DNA of 64,000 bases from Lysobacter oculi (GCF_003293695.1 NZ_CP029556.1:1808001-1872000), one strand, 5' to 3'. Positions 7,643 through 16,742 are shown, numbered from the stretch's first letter. A program made the numbers and translations. The notes: generated by a model from the letters alone, not told the origin.

Positions 7643-8809
7643 ATGCGATATCCCAGCATCCTGGCCGCCTCGCTCGCCCTGGCCGCCTGCCAGAACGGCG
7701 GCACCACGCCGGGCAGCGCACCGCCCTCGCCGGCATCGAGCACCGCTTCGAACGACACGCAGGATGCACGCCCGTTCGAAGCCACCGAGTTCGCGCGCTT
7801 CAACGAACCGTGGGCGATGAGCTTCCTGCCCGATGGCCGCCTGCTCGTCACCGAGCGCGCCGGAAAGCTGCGCCTGTTCGACCCGCGCACGAAGAAGACC
7901 GGCGAGATCAGCGGCATCCCGAAGGTCGCCTATGGCGGCCAGGGTGGACTGGGCGATGTGGTGCTGCACCCCGGTTTCGCCAACAACCAGCTCGTCTATT
8001 TCAGTTATGCCGAAGCCGGCGACGGCGGCACGCGCGGCGCGGTGGTCGCACGCGCGAAGCTGACGCTGGATGACGCCGGCGGTGGCGCGCTGTCCGCGCC
8101 GGAGATCATCTGGCGGCAGGTGCCGAAGGTGGAAGGCCAGGGCCATTACAGCCACCGCATCGTGTTCGCGCCGGATGGCCATCTCTTCATCACCTCCGGC
8201 GAGCGGCAGACGTTCGAACCCGCGCAGGACATGCAGGCCAACCTCGGCAAGGTCCTGCGCCTCAACGACGATGGCAGCCTGCCGGCAGACAATCCCTTCG
8301 CCGCGCAGGGCGGCGTGGCGGCGCAGGTGTGGACGCTCGGCCATCGCAATCTGCTCGGGCTCGCCTTCGATGCGCAGGGCCGGTTGTGGGAACACGAGAT
8401 GGGGCCGAAGGGCGGCGACGAATTCAACCTGATCGTCAAAGGCGAGAACTACGGCTACCCGCGTGTCAGCAATGGTGATCACTACGACGGCAAACCGATC
8501 CCCGACCACGACACGGCGCCGCAATACCACGCGCCGCTGGTGAGCTGGACGCCGGTGATTTCGCCGTCGAGCCTGGTGATCTACAGCGGCACGCTGTTCC
8601 CACGGTGGCAGGGCAAGGCGCTGATCGGCGGGCTGTCATCGCAATCACTGGTCGTGGTGGCGATGGATGGCGAGCGCAGTGCGCGCGAGGAAACCCGCTA
8701 CGCCATGGGCCAGCGCATCCGCGAAGTGCAGCAGGGCCCGGATGGCGCGGTCTGGCTGCTGGAAGACGGCAAGGACGCGCGGCTGCTGGAACTCACGCCG
8801 CGCGGGTGA
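7643..8809 (+). CDS. PQQ-dependent aldose/glucose dehydrogenase-like lipoprotein (YliI/Asd family)
   Basis: A 388-residue predicted periplasmic sugar dehydrogenase of the soluble glucose/sorbosone dehydrogenase family. Start at ATG 7643 behind CCGGAG; the frame is open far upstream but that part is antisense to other genes. Lipobox LAAC with Cys17 suggests lipid anchoring, followed by a Ser/Thr/Ala linker. The beta-propeller has [83 protein letters not shown] and GENYGYP, the usual Asd-type PQQ and calcium pocket strands. It ends with [15 protein letters not shown]. No pqq genes are in the window, so the cofactor must come from elsewhere. Confidence 0.88.
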   Translation: MRYPSILAASLALAACQNGGTTPGSAPPSPASSTASNDTQDARPFEATEFARFNEPWAMSFLPDGRLLVTERAGKLRLFDPRTKKTGEISGIPKVAYGGQGGLGDVVLHPGFANNQLVYFSYAEAGDGGTRGAVVARAKLTLDDAGGGALSAPEIIWRQVPKVEGQGHYSHRIVFAPDGHLFITSGERQTFEPAQDMQANLGKVLRLNDDGSLPADNPFAAQGGVAAQVWTLGHRNLLGLAFDAQGRLWEHEMGPKGGDEFNLIVKGENYGYPRVSNGDHYDGKPIPDHDTAPQYHAPLVSWTPVISPSSLVIYSGTLFPRWQGKALIGGLSSQSLVVVAMDGERSAREETRYAMGQRIREVQQGPDGAVWLLEDGKDARLLELTPRG

Positions 8810-8824
8810 TGCGGAAGCGCACGC

Positions 8825-9622
8825 TCACTCCGCCGCGCGCAGCGGCGGGTTGAGTGGCGGCAGCTTGAGCGCCTTGCGGTAGAGGATGTGCAGGGCGCCG
8901 ACCTTCTCGACGTATTCCAGCGTCTCGCGGTAGGGCGGCACGCCGCCGTATTTCGCCACCGCGCCGATGCCGGCGTTGTAGGCCGCCGCCGCGCGGTTGA
9001 AATCGCCCTTGTAGCGGCGCACCAGCGAGGCGAGATGACGCGCGCCGGCGTTGATCGACTGCGCATGCGCGTAGGCATCGGTGACGCCGAGTTCGCGCGC
9101 GGTATCGGGCATCAACTGCATCACGCCCATCGCGCCTTTCGGCGACGTCGCCTGTGGGTTGAAGCCGCTCTCGGCATGGGCGATGGCCCGCACGAAAGCC
9201 TCATCCACCTTGCTCGCCTTGGCGGCGGCGCGGAATTCGCGGTCGAACGGTTTCAGCTGCGGCTTGCCGACCTTGCCCAGGCCCGGATGCGCAGGGGATC
9301 CCGGCGGCGTCTCCACGGTGAACTTCAGCACCGGCGTCGAGCCCGGCAACTTGCGCGTGCCGTAGACCACCTTGCCGTCCTGTACGCGCTCGTACAGCGT
9401 GCCGTGCACCACGCCCAGCTCGCCCCACAGGTTGGGCACCTTGCCGGCGGTGTCCTGGATCTCCTTTTTCGTGCACTTGGAGCCCGGCTCCGGCGCGGTC
9501 GACAGGCTCACCGTGTTGTTCCGGATGCAGCGGTAGACCGTGCGTGCCTCGGCGGTGCCCGCGATGAGCAGGCAGGGCACGAGCAGCAACGGCAGCAGGC
9601 GGGATGTCGGCATGGCGCGCAT
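8825..9622 (-). CDS. Periplasmic lytic transglycosylase (SLT family) with N-terminal DUF4124-like region
   Basis: About 265 residues from ATG at 9622 (ATG at 9613 also possible). A signal peptide (LLPLLLVPCLLIAGTAEA) is followed by a Cys-containing segment TVYRCIRNNTVSLS..GSKC. The catalytic SLT domain is residues ~140-255: the catalytic Glu is in AHAESGFNPQATSPKGAMGVMQLMP, with the family motifs NAGARHLASLVRRY and AAAYNAGIGAVAKYGGVPPYRET. It cleaves peptidoglycan glycan strands. It lies ~30 bp after the antiporter gene on the same strand, probably the last gene of a four-gene run. Confidence 0.88.
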   Translation of the reverse strand: MRAMPTSRLLPLLLVPCLLIAGTAEARTVYRCIRNNTVSLSTAPEPGSKCTKKEIQDTAGKVPNLWGELGVVHGTLYERVQDGKVVYGTRKLPGSTPVLKFTVETPPGSPAHPGLGKVGKPQLKPFDREFRAAAKASKVDEAFVRAIAHAESGFNPQATSPKGAMGVMQLMPDTARELGVTDAYAHAQSINAGARHLASLVRRYKGDFNRAAAAYNAGIGAVAKYGGVPPYRETLEYVEKVGALHILYRKALKLPPLNPPLRAAE

Positions 9623-9654
9623 TCTCGCGGGTATTTCCTGAACGCGCCGCCGCG

Positions 9655-10866
9655 TCATGAATCGCGCACGAGCAGCTCCGGCATCCGCTTCAGCCGCGGC
9701 GCCACCACCGGGATGGTGAGCATGGTGCTGGCGATGGCCATCAACAGCAGCGCGGTGAAAGCCTCGTTGGTGATGAGGCCTTTGTCCAGCAGCACGTTGG
9801 AGAAGATGATCATGATCAGCGCCTTGGTCTGCAGCAGCCAGCCGATCACGCTGGCCTCGCCCTTCTTCCACCCCAGCACCTTGCCGGCGATGTGGATGCC
9901 GGCCAGCTTGCCGGCGACCGACGCCGCCAGCAGCACGCCGGCGGCGATGAACACCGTCGCCCCGCCCATCGCCCAGTTGGTGCGCAGGCCGGTAGACAGG
10001 AAGAACACCGGCATCATCACCAGCAGCACGTGCGCGCGCAGCTTGTCCATCTCGTGCTGGTCGAACCAGTCGCCGTCCATCACCACGCCGGCCAGGAACG
10101 CGCCGACCATGAAGTGCAGGCCGGACCAGTCCGCACCGAACGCCACGATGCACAGCCAGACCAGTGCCACGTACCAGCGGTCGCGTTCGGGTATCGCGCG
10201 CATCAGCCTGCGGAACAGCACGCAGGCCACGGCGAACGCGGCCAGGAAAGCCCCCTGCCGCCCGATGCGCTGCCAGTCCATCAGGATGATCGCCAGCACC
10301 CCCCAGATCGCCACGTCGTCCAGGCTGGCGTAACGCAGCATGCGCTGGCCGAGCGGCTTGCGCAGGATGTCCAGCTTTTCCATCAACAGGATCAGGATGG
10401 GAAGCGCGGTGACCGCGCAGGACATGCCAATGCCGGCCACGAACTGCCACGGCTGGCCATGGGCGCCCAGCCAGCCGGGGAAACGCAGCATGCCGACCGC
10501 CACCAGCGCACCGAACAGCAGCGGCGTGCCGAGTGCCAGGCCGGCGGTGATGCCGGATTCACGGCGGTTGGCCCATGCGCGCTTGAGGTCGAGTTCGATG
10601 CCGGCGATGCAGACGAAGATCATCACCGCCCACCAGGCGATCCCGTTGAGCGCGGTGATCACTTCCTTGGTGAACACGAACCGGTAGTAGTCGGGGAACC
10701 ACTTCCCCAGCACACCCGGCCCGAGCAGGATGCCGGTGATGATCTGCACCACCACCAGCGGCGCCCAGTAATCGGTGCGGCCGAGCCGCCAGATCAGGTA
10801 GGGCACGGCCATGATCATCGTCATGGCGATCAGGAAGACTTCCGTGGTCGTGATGGCATGCGTCAT
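9655..10866 (-). CDS. Kef-type monovalent cation:proton antiporter (CPA2 family)
   Basis: A 403-residue polytopic inner-membrane protein from ATG at 10866; a GTG four codons earlier directly follows the SDR stop. About 12 hydrophobic segments. Family landmarks are GPGVLGKWFPDYY in the second helix, GIELDLKRAW, and the substrate helix with SLDDVAIWGVLAIIL, matching the CPA2 aspartate pair region, then HFMVGAFLAGVVM. No C-terminal TrkA-N (RCK) domain is present, so it is a membrane-only version. The ion (Na+ or K+) cannot be read. It lies between an SDR gene and a transglycosylase gene on the same strand. Confidence 0.85.
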   Translation of the reverse strand: MTHAITTTEVFLIAMTMIMAVPYLIWRLGRTDYWAPLVVVQIITGILLGPGVLGKWFPDYYRFVFTKEVITALNGIAWWAVMIFVCIAGIELDLKRAWANRRESGITAGLALGTPLLFGALVAVGMLRFPGWLGAHGQPWQFVAGIGMSCAVTALPILILLMEKLDILRKPLGQRMLRYASLDDVAIWGVLAIILMDWQRIGRQGAFLAAFAVACVLFRRLMRAIPERDRWYVALVWLCIVAFGADWSGLHFMVGAFLAGVVMDGDWFDQHEMDKLRAHVLLVMMPVFFLSTGLRTNWAMGGATVFIAAGVLLAASVAGKLAGIHIAGKVLGWKKGEASVIGWLLQTKALIMIIFSNVLLDKGLITNEAFTALLLMAIASTMLTIPVVAPRLKRMPELLVRDS

Positions 10867-10878
10867 GCTAGGCGACAC

Positions 10879-11676
10879 TCAGACGGGACGGGACACGAAA
10901 CGGACGACCTTCGCCAGCACGATGCGGGGCGTGAAGCGCATCGAGAAGACCTGCAGCTTGTTCAACAGGCCGTGCACCACCAGCCGGCGGCCGGCCATGC
11001 AGGCCTGCCAGGCCGCGCGGCCCACTTCGTCGCCATCCGGCAGGCGGCCGCTGTTGAACAGCGCGGAGCGCCGCGCGTGCGCACGCTGGGCGAACTGCGT
11101 GCGTACCGGCCCGGGACAGAATGCGGTGACGGAGACCCCGCGCGAGGCGAGTTCTTCGGCGATGCCCTCGCTCCAGACGCGCAGGTAGGCCTTGCTGCCG
11201 TAGTACGCGGCGAGGTACGGGCCCGGCGGGAACGAAGCCACCGAGGCGATGTTGAGGAGGCGGCCGCCGCGCGCCAGCAACTGCGGCAGGAACAGCTTGG
11301 CCAGCACGGTGGGGGCCTCGATGTTGAGCCGCAGCATCGACAGTTCCTCGTCGAGCGTGTTGTCGGCAAACTCGCCGTACACGCCGATGCCGGCGTTGTT
11401 CACCAGGCAATCGAGGGCGATGCCGCGCGCCTGCACCGCCTCGAACAGGGCGGCCGCCCCGCCCGGCAGCGACAGGTCCTGCGCCAGCGCCGTGACCTGC
11501 ACGCCGTAGCGCCGGCGCCAATCGTCGGCGAAGGCCTCGATGTCGGCGGTGCCGCGCGCGGTCAGCACGAGGTGCCAGCCATCGCGCGCCGCGGCCTCGG
11601 CGATGCCCTTGCCGATGCCGCCGGAGGCGCCGGTGACGAGCACGGTGCGACGCCGCGAAACGGTTTCGTTCGCCAT
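10879..11676 (-). CDS. Short-chain dehydrogenase/reductase
   Basis: A 265-residue classical SDR. The Rossmann dinucleotide motif TGASGGIG is at 15-22, NNAG at 93-96, the catalytic Ser at ~145 in NIASVAS, and Y158-x3-K162. It ends CPGPVRTQFAQRA and a basic C-terminal stretch (MRFTPRIVLAKVVRFVSRPV) that could touch the membrane. The substrate is unknown; the R-rich loop after strand two suggests NADP preference, which is inferred. It begins 9 bp after the CtlX-like gene and ends 12 bp before the antiporter start, consistent with one transcript. Confidence 0.87.
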   Translation of the reverse strand: MANETVSRRRTVLVTGASGGIGKGIAEAAARDGWHLVLTARGTADIEAFADDWRRRYGVQVTALAQDLSLPGGAAALFEAVQARGIALDCLVNNAGIGVYGEFADNTLDEELSMLRLNIEAPTVLAKLFLPQLLARGGRLLNIASVASFPPGPYLAAYYGSKAYLRVWSEGIAEELASRGVSVTAFCPGPVRTQFAQRAHARRSALFNSGRLPDGDEVGRAAWQACMAGRRLVVHGLLNKLQVFSMRFTPRIVLAKVVRFVSRPV

Positions 11677-11685
11677 CGATGTCTC

Positions 11686-12597
11686 CTAGTAGATTTCGCC
11701 GATGCAGCAACGCAGTGAACCACCGCCGGCCTCGATGGCATCGAGCGGCACGGACCGCACGTCGAAGCCGGCCTCGCGCAGCACGGCCCGGCTTGCATCG
11801 CGCAGCGCGGCATGGGCGGCGGCGCTCATCCACACCGTGCCGGCGGACAGCGCGATGCAGTTGCCGACGAAGGCGGCATGTTCCGCGTCATCGCAGACCA
11901 CCGCGTGCGGCGCATGGAAGGCGGCGATGGCGTCGGCCACGCCCGCATCGGCGAACCCTTTCGGGCAGATCACCGCGGCACGCCCGGCCAGCACCGAGAG
12001 CACGACATTGGTGTGGTATTCGCCGGGCGCCAGGTCGAACAGCAGCGAGGCGCGCAGGCCGAAGGCCTCGTGCATCAGCCGCGCGCCCGCTTCGTCGCAA
12101 CGTTCGGACAGGCCGATGTAGCCGAGGCCTCGCGCGCGGTCGATGACCAGCGCACCGGTCAGTTCGCAGGCATGCGGCTGTTGCGAGAGATCGATTTCCG
12201 CGCGTCCCATCACCTCGCGGAAGAACCGGCGGATGTCGCCGCGTCCGGCCTCGCGCTGGCGCACCGGATGGCGCATCCGCCCGACGACCACGCGCTCCGC
12301 GGCGGTGCCGAAGACGTTGTTCGGGAAGACCGCATCGGGCGTGGCGGCATCGCCGGCAAAGGCGATCGCCGGAACAACTTCAGCGACCGCGCGTTGCAGT
12401 GCGCGGTGCTGCGCGAGTGCGCGCGCCGGGTCGAAGGCCTGCGCATCGGCCATGTAGTGGTTGTCCTGCGCGGACTCGGCGGCCTGCGCGAAACCTTCCG
12501 GGGTGACGAGGAACACGCCGCGCGCGGTGGCCGGACCGAAATCGTCGGCGATCGTGCGGGCATGGGCGAAGAAGGCATCGGGGTCACGGGTCAGCAT
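11686..12597 (-). CDS. ctlX: Arginine deiminase-related hydrolase, CtlX-like
   Basis: A 303-residue member of the guanidino-group-modifying (pentein) superfamily. Landmarks are PDAVFPNNVFGT at ~87-98, ELTGALVIDR, the catalytic-His region GEYHTNVVLSVL (His ~194) and the terminal catalytic-Cys motif GGGSLRCCIGE (Cys 297/298). CtlX-type proteins are annotated as citrulline-utilisation hydrolases; arginine or dimethylarginine as substrate cannot be excluded. It heads the ctlX-SDR-antiporter-transglycosylase run. It lies about 3 kb from the cyanophycin operon, which releases arginine, so a link in arginine handling is possible but only inferred. Confidence 0.75.
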   Translation of the reverse strand: MLTRDPDAFFAHARTIADDFGPATARGVFLVTPEGFAQAAESAQDNHYMADAQAFDPARALAQHRALQRAVAEVVPAIAFAGDAATPDAVFPNNVFGTAAERVVVGRMRHPVRQREAGRGDIRRFFREVMGRAEIDLSQQPHACELTGALVIDRARGLGYIGLSERCDEAGARLMHEAFGLRASLLFDLAPGEYHTNVVLSVLAGRAAVICPKGFADAGVADAIAAFHAPHAVVCDDAEHAAFVGNCIALSAGTVWMSAAAHAALRDASRAVLREAGFDVRSVPLDAIEAGGGSLRCCIGEIY

Positions 12598-12642
12598 CCG
12601 CCGATTGTGCGCGAAGCGGCGGCCGCGGGCGATCCATGCGGC

Positions 12643-12676
12643 ATAAAAACATCAGGGCGGCCTGCGCCGCCCTGAT
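12643..12676 (-). terminator. Intrinsic terminator of the EF-hand protein gene
   Basis: ATCAGGGCGGC (12651-12661) and GCCGCCCTGAT (12666-12676) form a perfect 11-bp stem with a 4-nt loop. Read on the reverse strand it is followed by GTTTTTATG, a T-tract, so it terminates the reverse transcript ending at 12706. Confidence 0.85.
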
Positions 12677-12705
12677 GGCCACAACTCATCGTGATGCTGG
12701 CGCGA

Positions 12706-13194
12706 TCAGCCGCCGCGCTTGGTCTTGCCCTTGGCCTTGCCGTTGTCGGTGTCCGATCCAGCGGCCTTGTTGCTGGCCAGCCAGGCCTTGTATTCGTCCT
12801 GGGTCAGCTGGCCGTCGGCATCGGCATCGGCTTCGGTGAAGACCTTGGCCAGGCTCGGCATGGAGGCGGCTTCGGTCACGCTCAGGTTGCCGTTGCCGTC
12901 GCCATCCAGATCACTCCACTTGCGCTCGCCGGAGGCGGAAGCCACGGGAGCGGCGGGCGTGGCCTGCTGGGTGGTGTCGCCGGTCGGCGGCACCGCCGGG
13001 GTGGCGGCCTGTGCCTGCGTTGCATTCCGGGCATCGACGCTGGCGGCGGCACTGTCATGCGCGGCATCGACCTGCGCGGCTGCGGTGGCATCAGTCTGCG
13101 CCTGGACCGGCGCGGCCTGCTGGGCGAAAGCCAGCGGGGCGGCCAGCGCCAGCGAGGCGGAGAAAATCATCAGGGCAGTCTTGTTGTTCTTCAT
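12706..13194 (-). CDS. Exported EF-hand calcium-binding protein
   Basis: A 162-residue protein from ATG at 13194 behind GAAAGAGGTC. Signal peptide MKNNKTALMIFSASLALA, cleavage near AFAQ. The mature N-terminal half is a Gln/Ala/Thr-rich disordered linker. Two EF-hand loops follow: DLDGDGNGNLSVTE (~95-108) and EADADADGQLTQDE (~120-133), both with Asp at positions 1, 3 and 5 and Glu at position 12. The tail is Lys/Gly rich (NGKAKGKTKRGG). It probably binds Ca2+ in the periplasm. The gene stands alone, with a clear terminator. Confidence 0.85.
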   Translation of the reverse strand: MKNNKTALMIFSASLALAAPLAFAQQAAPVQAQTDATAAAQVDAAHDSAAASVDARNATQAQAATPAVPPTGDTTQQATPAAPVASASGERKWSDLDGDGNGNLSVTEAASMPSLAKVFTEADADADGQLTQDEYKAWLASNKAAGSDTDNGKAKGKTKRGG

Positions 13195-13509
13195 GCGTGT
13201 GACCTCTTTCGTTCTGGGGGATGGGAACGAGCCTCGGATTCGCCGAGACACGGTGGCGGTCGATGGATACGGCGTTATCGAATGACTCGATATCGACCAG
13301 CGCGGTCACCTTCGCCCATGCCGACTGAACATCAACGGGCACACGGTTGTTAGGAAAACGCAGGTTTAACCCGCTGCCTGCGCATCCACGCTATTCGCGA
13401 TGGGAAGGCGCCGGTTTTGCGTGACCGTGCGCGCATAAATGCGGGCGATCAGTGTTAAGCGGCAACGGAATCCACACGAATCCGCATCACCAATTCTTCG
13501 ACACACACT
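13195..13509. other. Intergenic stretch upstream of the EF-hand gene
   Basis: About 315 bp between the EF-hand gene start and the stop of the next reverse-strand gene. It has lower GC than its surroundings in places (for example 13344-13372 and 13427-13450), which is consistent with promoter DNA for the EF-hand gene. I see no convincing ORF, RNA gene or strong hairpin. Confidence 0.4.
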
Positions 13510-14067
13510 TCAACGCACGCGTACCGCCCGTTCGAACAGCCCCGCCGACAGCAGCCACATCGCCATCATCACGCCGGTGAACACCACCGCGACGATTTCG
13601 CCTTCGAGGAAGGCGAGCACGCAGGTGCCGGCCTGCACGATGGCCGCCGCGATCATCGCGCGTGCCATGCCGGCCGGTGCCAGCCGCGCCAACGATGCGC
13701 CGATCAAGGCGACCAGCGGCACCGCGAAGAACGCCATGTTCACCGGATTGTGTTCGTTGCCGATGATGCCGACCGCCAGGTTGATCCAGGTGGTGAGGAA
13801 GGCCGCGCCCACCGCGATGGCGGCGCCGAAGACGTAGTGGTGGCTGCGGGCCACGCGCATCACCCCCTCGAACGCGCCGCCGACCAGCGCCAGCATCGTG
13901 CCCATCACCATGAAGTCCATGGCGGTCCAGTTGACCTCGCTGTTGAACTGCATGGCGATCAACGGCAACAGCAGCAGCGCCGCCAGCCCGGCCCACAGCA
14001 GCCAACGCACGCCGCGCCACAGCGGGCGGCGGCCGATCAGGGTGTCGTTCGTCATCGTGCTGCCCAT
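13510..14067 (-). CDS. Polytopic membrane protein of unknown function
   Basis: A 185-residue protein, start ATG at 14067 (ATG at 14055 also possible). It has five or six hydrophobic helices: WLLWAGLAALLLLPLIAM, FMVMGTMLALVGGAF, FGAAIAVGAAFLTTWINLAVGII, FFAVPLVALIGASLA, AMIAAAIVQAGTCVLAFL and TGVMMAMWLLSAGLF. A conserved-looking motif NEHNPVN sits in a loop between helices 3 and 4. It resembles small uncharacterised membrane proteins found with MAPEG or stress genes in proteobacteria, but I cannot name a family. It is divergent from the sigma-factor gene. Confidence 0.7.
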   Translation of the reverse strand: MGSTMTNDTLIGRRPLWRGVRWLLWAGLAALLLLPLIAMQFNSEVNWTAMDFMVMGTMLALVGGAFEGVMRVARSHHYVFGAAIAVGAAFLTTWINLAVGIIGNEHNPVNMAFFAVPLVALIGASLARLAPAGMARAMIAAAIVQAGTCVLAFLEGEIVAVVFTGVMMAMWLLSAGLFERAVRVR

Positions 14068-14249
14068 CGCCCTGCCCCGTCAGTTGAAGTATCGCCAGAT
14101 TTCCACGCCCGCATGGGCCGCCGATGGCGCTTGGGTGAAGCGGGCGCGAAGTGGCGGCCGGGCCGGATCGGGCCGGATTTGAATCGGCGTGTGATATTCC
14201 GCCGGTCCATGCGAATCACCCCGTGACGACCGCTTCGCCCGACATCTCC

Positions 14250-14756
14250 ATGACCCGACACCCACCCGCCGATGATTCCTTCGAGGCACGACTGGCCCGG
14301 CACGCCGGCATCGTGCGCAAGGTCGCGGCCAGCTATGCCTGGAACGAGGCCGACCGCGCCGACCTGATGCAGGACATCACCGCCGCGCTCTGGCAGGCCT
14401 GGCCCCGCTACGACCCCACGCGCAGCTTCTCCACATGGATGTACCGGGTGGCGCTGAACGTGTCGATCTCGCAGGTGCGCGGCGAGACATTGCGAAGACG
14501 TCACCACGTGGCCTACGACCCGGACCTGCACCTGGGCGAAGTGGCGCCGCACGACCACGAGGCCGAGGAGCAGAACGCCCTGCTCCAGCAGGCGATGCAG
14601 GCGCTCGACCCGATGAGCCGCGCGCTGCTGCTGATGCATCTGGACGAGCGCAGCCACCGCGAGATCGCCGAGGTGCTCGGCATCAGCGAAAGCAATGTCG
14701 CCACCAAGTTTTCCCGCATCAAACAACGCCTGCGCACCGCGCTGGCCCACGCCTGA
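14250..14756 (+). CDS. ECF-type RNA polymerase sigma factor
   Basis: About 168 residues from ATG at 14250; GTG at 14223 is an alternative and neither has a clear ribosome site. Region 2 covers ~15-75 with DLMQDITAALWQAWPRYDP and FSTWMYRVALNVSI (the -10 recognition helix). Region 4 covers ~110-165 with LDPMSRALLLMHLDERSHREIAEVLGISESNVATKFSRIKQRL, the -35 helix-turn-helix. It directs polymerase to a small regulon. The next gene (10 bp downstream) encodes a membrane protein that may act as its anti-sigma partner, although no ZAS zinc motif is visible. The cyanophycin operon begins about 0.8 kb downstream. Confidence 0.85.
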   Translation: MTRHPPADDSFEARLARHAGIVRKVAASYAWNEADRADLMQDITAALWQAWPRYDPTRSFSTWMYRVALNVSISQVRGETLRRRHHVAYDPDLHLGEVAPHDHEAEEQNALLQQAMQALDPMSRALLLMHLDERSHREIAEVLGISESNVATKFSRIKQRLRTALAHA

Positions 14757-14766
14757 GGACACCCGC

Positions 14767-15435
14767 ATGGACATCGAACTGGAAGACCTGAAGCAGGCGC
14801 TCAACCGCGTCGACGCGCGACTCGCGCAGCAGCACGCCATGGCGCGCGACGACCGCCGCTGCGCCGGCACCGCGCGCATCCAATGGGGGCTGTGGCCGCT
14901 CTGGCTCGGCCAGGTGCTGCAGATGCTGTTCGGCCTGCTCTGCATCGGGCTGGGCGTGTCGGTATGGACCGCGCTGCGCGACGGCGGCCTGCTGTTTTTT
15001 TCGGCCATCCTCGTGCATGCCTACGGGATCGCCTGCATCGTGGGCGGCGGCATCACCCTGGGCATGCTCGCGAAGATCGACCGCGGCGAATCGCTGCTCG
15101 AAACTCAGGGCCGCATCGCCCGCCTGCGCCGTTTCTACATCCTCAGCGGCATGACGGTCGGGCTGTCGTGGTGGCTGTTCTGGATCCCCTTCATGGCCAC
15201 CTTCTTCTACTGGCTGGCGCGCGCCAACCTCTACGCCAACCTCGGTCCGTCCGCCGTGCTGGTGATGTGCGCGGTGGGCGTGGCCGGGCTGATCGGCACC
15301 GCGTGGTTCCACCGCTGGTCGCGCAGCCCGGCCCGGCCGAAACTCGCCAAGGCGATGGACGATGCGGTCACCGGCCACAGCCTGGCCCGCGCACAGCGCC
15401 GGCTCGACGAACTGAAGGCCTTCGGCGAGGACTGA
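14767..15435 (+). CDS. Membrane protein paired with the sigma factor, possible regulator
   Basis: A 222-residue protein from ATG at 14767 behind GAGGAC. The N-terminal ~40 residues are soluble and charged (MDIELEDLKQALNRVDARLA). Four hydrophobic helices follow: PLWLGQVLQMLFGLLCIGLGV, LFFSAILVHAYGIACIVGGG, ILSGMTVGLSWWLFWIPFMA and AVLVMCAVGVAGLIGTAWF. A charged C-terminal tail ends it (RAQRRLDELKAFGED). The layout, cytoplasmic helix plus membrane anchor next to an ECF sigma gene, fits an anti-sigma factor, but no known anti-sigma motif is seen, so this is inference. Confidence 0.7.
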   Translation: MDIELEDLKQALNRVDARLAQQHAMARDDRRCAGTARIQWGLWPLWLGQVLQMLFGLLCIGLGVSVWTALRDGGLLFFSAILVHAYGIACIVGGGITLGMLAKIDRGESLLETQGRIARLRRFYILSGMTVGLSWWLFWIPFMATFFYWLARANLYANLGPSAVLVMCAVGVAGLIGTAWFHRWSRSPARPKLAKAMDDAVTGHSLARAQRRLDELKAFGED

Positions 15436-15546
15436 GCGCGTCATCGACAGCCCGCATGAACCGGCCGGCGGCGGAGCACATCCGCCCCGGCCATGCGGCT
15501 TTCCGGCTTGCTTGACGCCTCTTGGCGGCCCATGCACGCTGCGGCG

Positions 15547-16728
15547 ATGAAGACGCCCCTGATGCTGCTGAAGAATGCCGATGTCCACGCGCCCGAGGCG
15601 CTGGGGCGGCAGCATCTGCTGATCGGTGGCGGCCAGGTGTTGTGGATGGGCGCGACGCCGCCCGAACTGCCCGCGGCGCTCGGCTTCGACACGCTGGACC
15701 TGGAAGGGATGCGCCTGATCCCCGGGTTCATCGACGGCCATGTGCATGTGACCGGCGGTGGCGGCGAAGCCGGATACGCCAGCCGCGTGCCGGCGCCGAT
15801 GCTCTCGCGCTACACCACGGCCGGCGTCACTTCGGTGATCGGCCTGCTCGGCACGGATGACGTGGTGCGCGGTACCGGCGAGCTGCTCGCCCACCTGTAC
15901 GCGTTACGCGAGTCCGGCCTGTCGGCCTGGGGCTACAGCGGCGGCTACCACTTCCCGCCGACCACACTCACCGGTTCGGTGCGCGGCGACATCGTCTATG
16001 CCGAGCCGCTGATCGGCGTCGGCGAGGTGGCGATCAGCGACCACCGTTCCAGCCAGCCCACGCTCGACGAACTGCTGCGGCTCGCCTCCGAGGCGCATGT
16101 CGCCGGGCTGATGACCGGCAAGGCCGGCATCGTCCACCTACACCTGGGCGACGGCGCGCGCGGGCTCGACCTGGTGCGTCGCGCGCTCGATGGCAGCGAA
16201 CTGCCGGCACGGGTGTTCCAGCCGACACACATCAACCGGCGCAAGGCCCTGTTCGATGAAGCACTGGACCTGGCGCGGCGTGGCTGCCATGTCGACATCA
16301 CCGCCTTCCCGGTGGAGGACGGCGAAGACGCCTGGCCCGCCGACGAGGCATTGCTGCGCTATCTCGACAGCGGCGCACCGGCGCATCGCGTCAGCATCAG
16401 TTCCGATGCCGGCGGCTGCCTGCCCTGCTTCGACGGCGAAGGCCGCGTCTGCGGGATGGACGTGGGGCATTCCGGCTCGATGCTGGAGACACTCAAGCGC
16501 CTGCTCGCGCGCGGGCTGCCGCTTGAGCGCGCCCTGCCCGCCTTCACCTGCAACCCCGCCGAACTGCTGCGGCTGCCCGGCAAGGGCCGCATCGCGCCGG
16601 GCATGGATGCCGACCTGGTCGCGCTGGACGCGGACGGAAACGCCCACCATGTGCTTGTCCGCGGAGTGCTCCACGTGCGGGCGGGAAGCGTGGCGGTGCG
16701 TGGTATTTTCGAACCCCGGAACTCGTAA
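15547..16728 (+). CDS. iadA: Isoaspartyl dipeptidase (beta-aspartyl peptidase)
   Basis: A 393-residue amidohydrolase that splits beta-Asp-Xaa dipeptides; with cyanophycin the substrate is beta-Asp-Arg. Start at ATG 15547; 18 upstream in-frame residues look non-coding. The N-terminal metal motif is GFIDGHVHVTGGGGE with His65 and His67. Further landmarks are LLGTDDVVR, GKAGIVHLHLGDG, FQPTHINRR (a metal His) and SISSDAGG (catalytic Asp), as in the E. coli enzyme of similar length (390). It is followed 14 bp later by cyanophycinase, so it very likely finishes cyanophycin breakdown to free Asp and Arg. First gene of the cyanophycin operon. Confidence 0.92.
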   Translation: MKTPLMLLKNADVHAPEALGRQHLLIGGGQVLWMGATPPELPAALGFDTLDLEGMRLIPGFIDGHVHVTGGGGEAGYASRVPAPMLSRYTTAGVTSVIGLLGTDDVVRGTGELLAHLYALRESGLSAWGYSGGYHFPPTTLTGSVRGDIVYAEPLIGVGEVAISDHRSSQPTLDELLRLASEAHVAGLMTGKAGIVHLHLGDGARGLDLVRRALDGSELPARVFQPTHINRRKALFDEALDLARRGCHVDITAFPVEDGEDAWPADEALLRYLDSGAPAHRVSISSDAGGCLPCFDGEGRVCGMDVGHSGSMLETLKRLLARGLPLERALPAFTCNPAELLRLPGKGRIAPGMDADLVALDADGNAHHVLVRGVLHVRAGSVAVRGIFEPRNS

Positions 16729-16742
16729 GGACGTCGCCCAGC

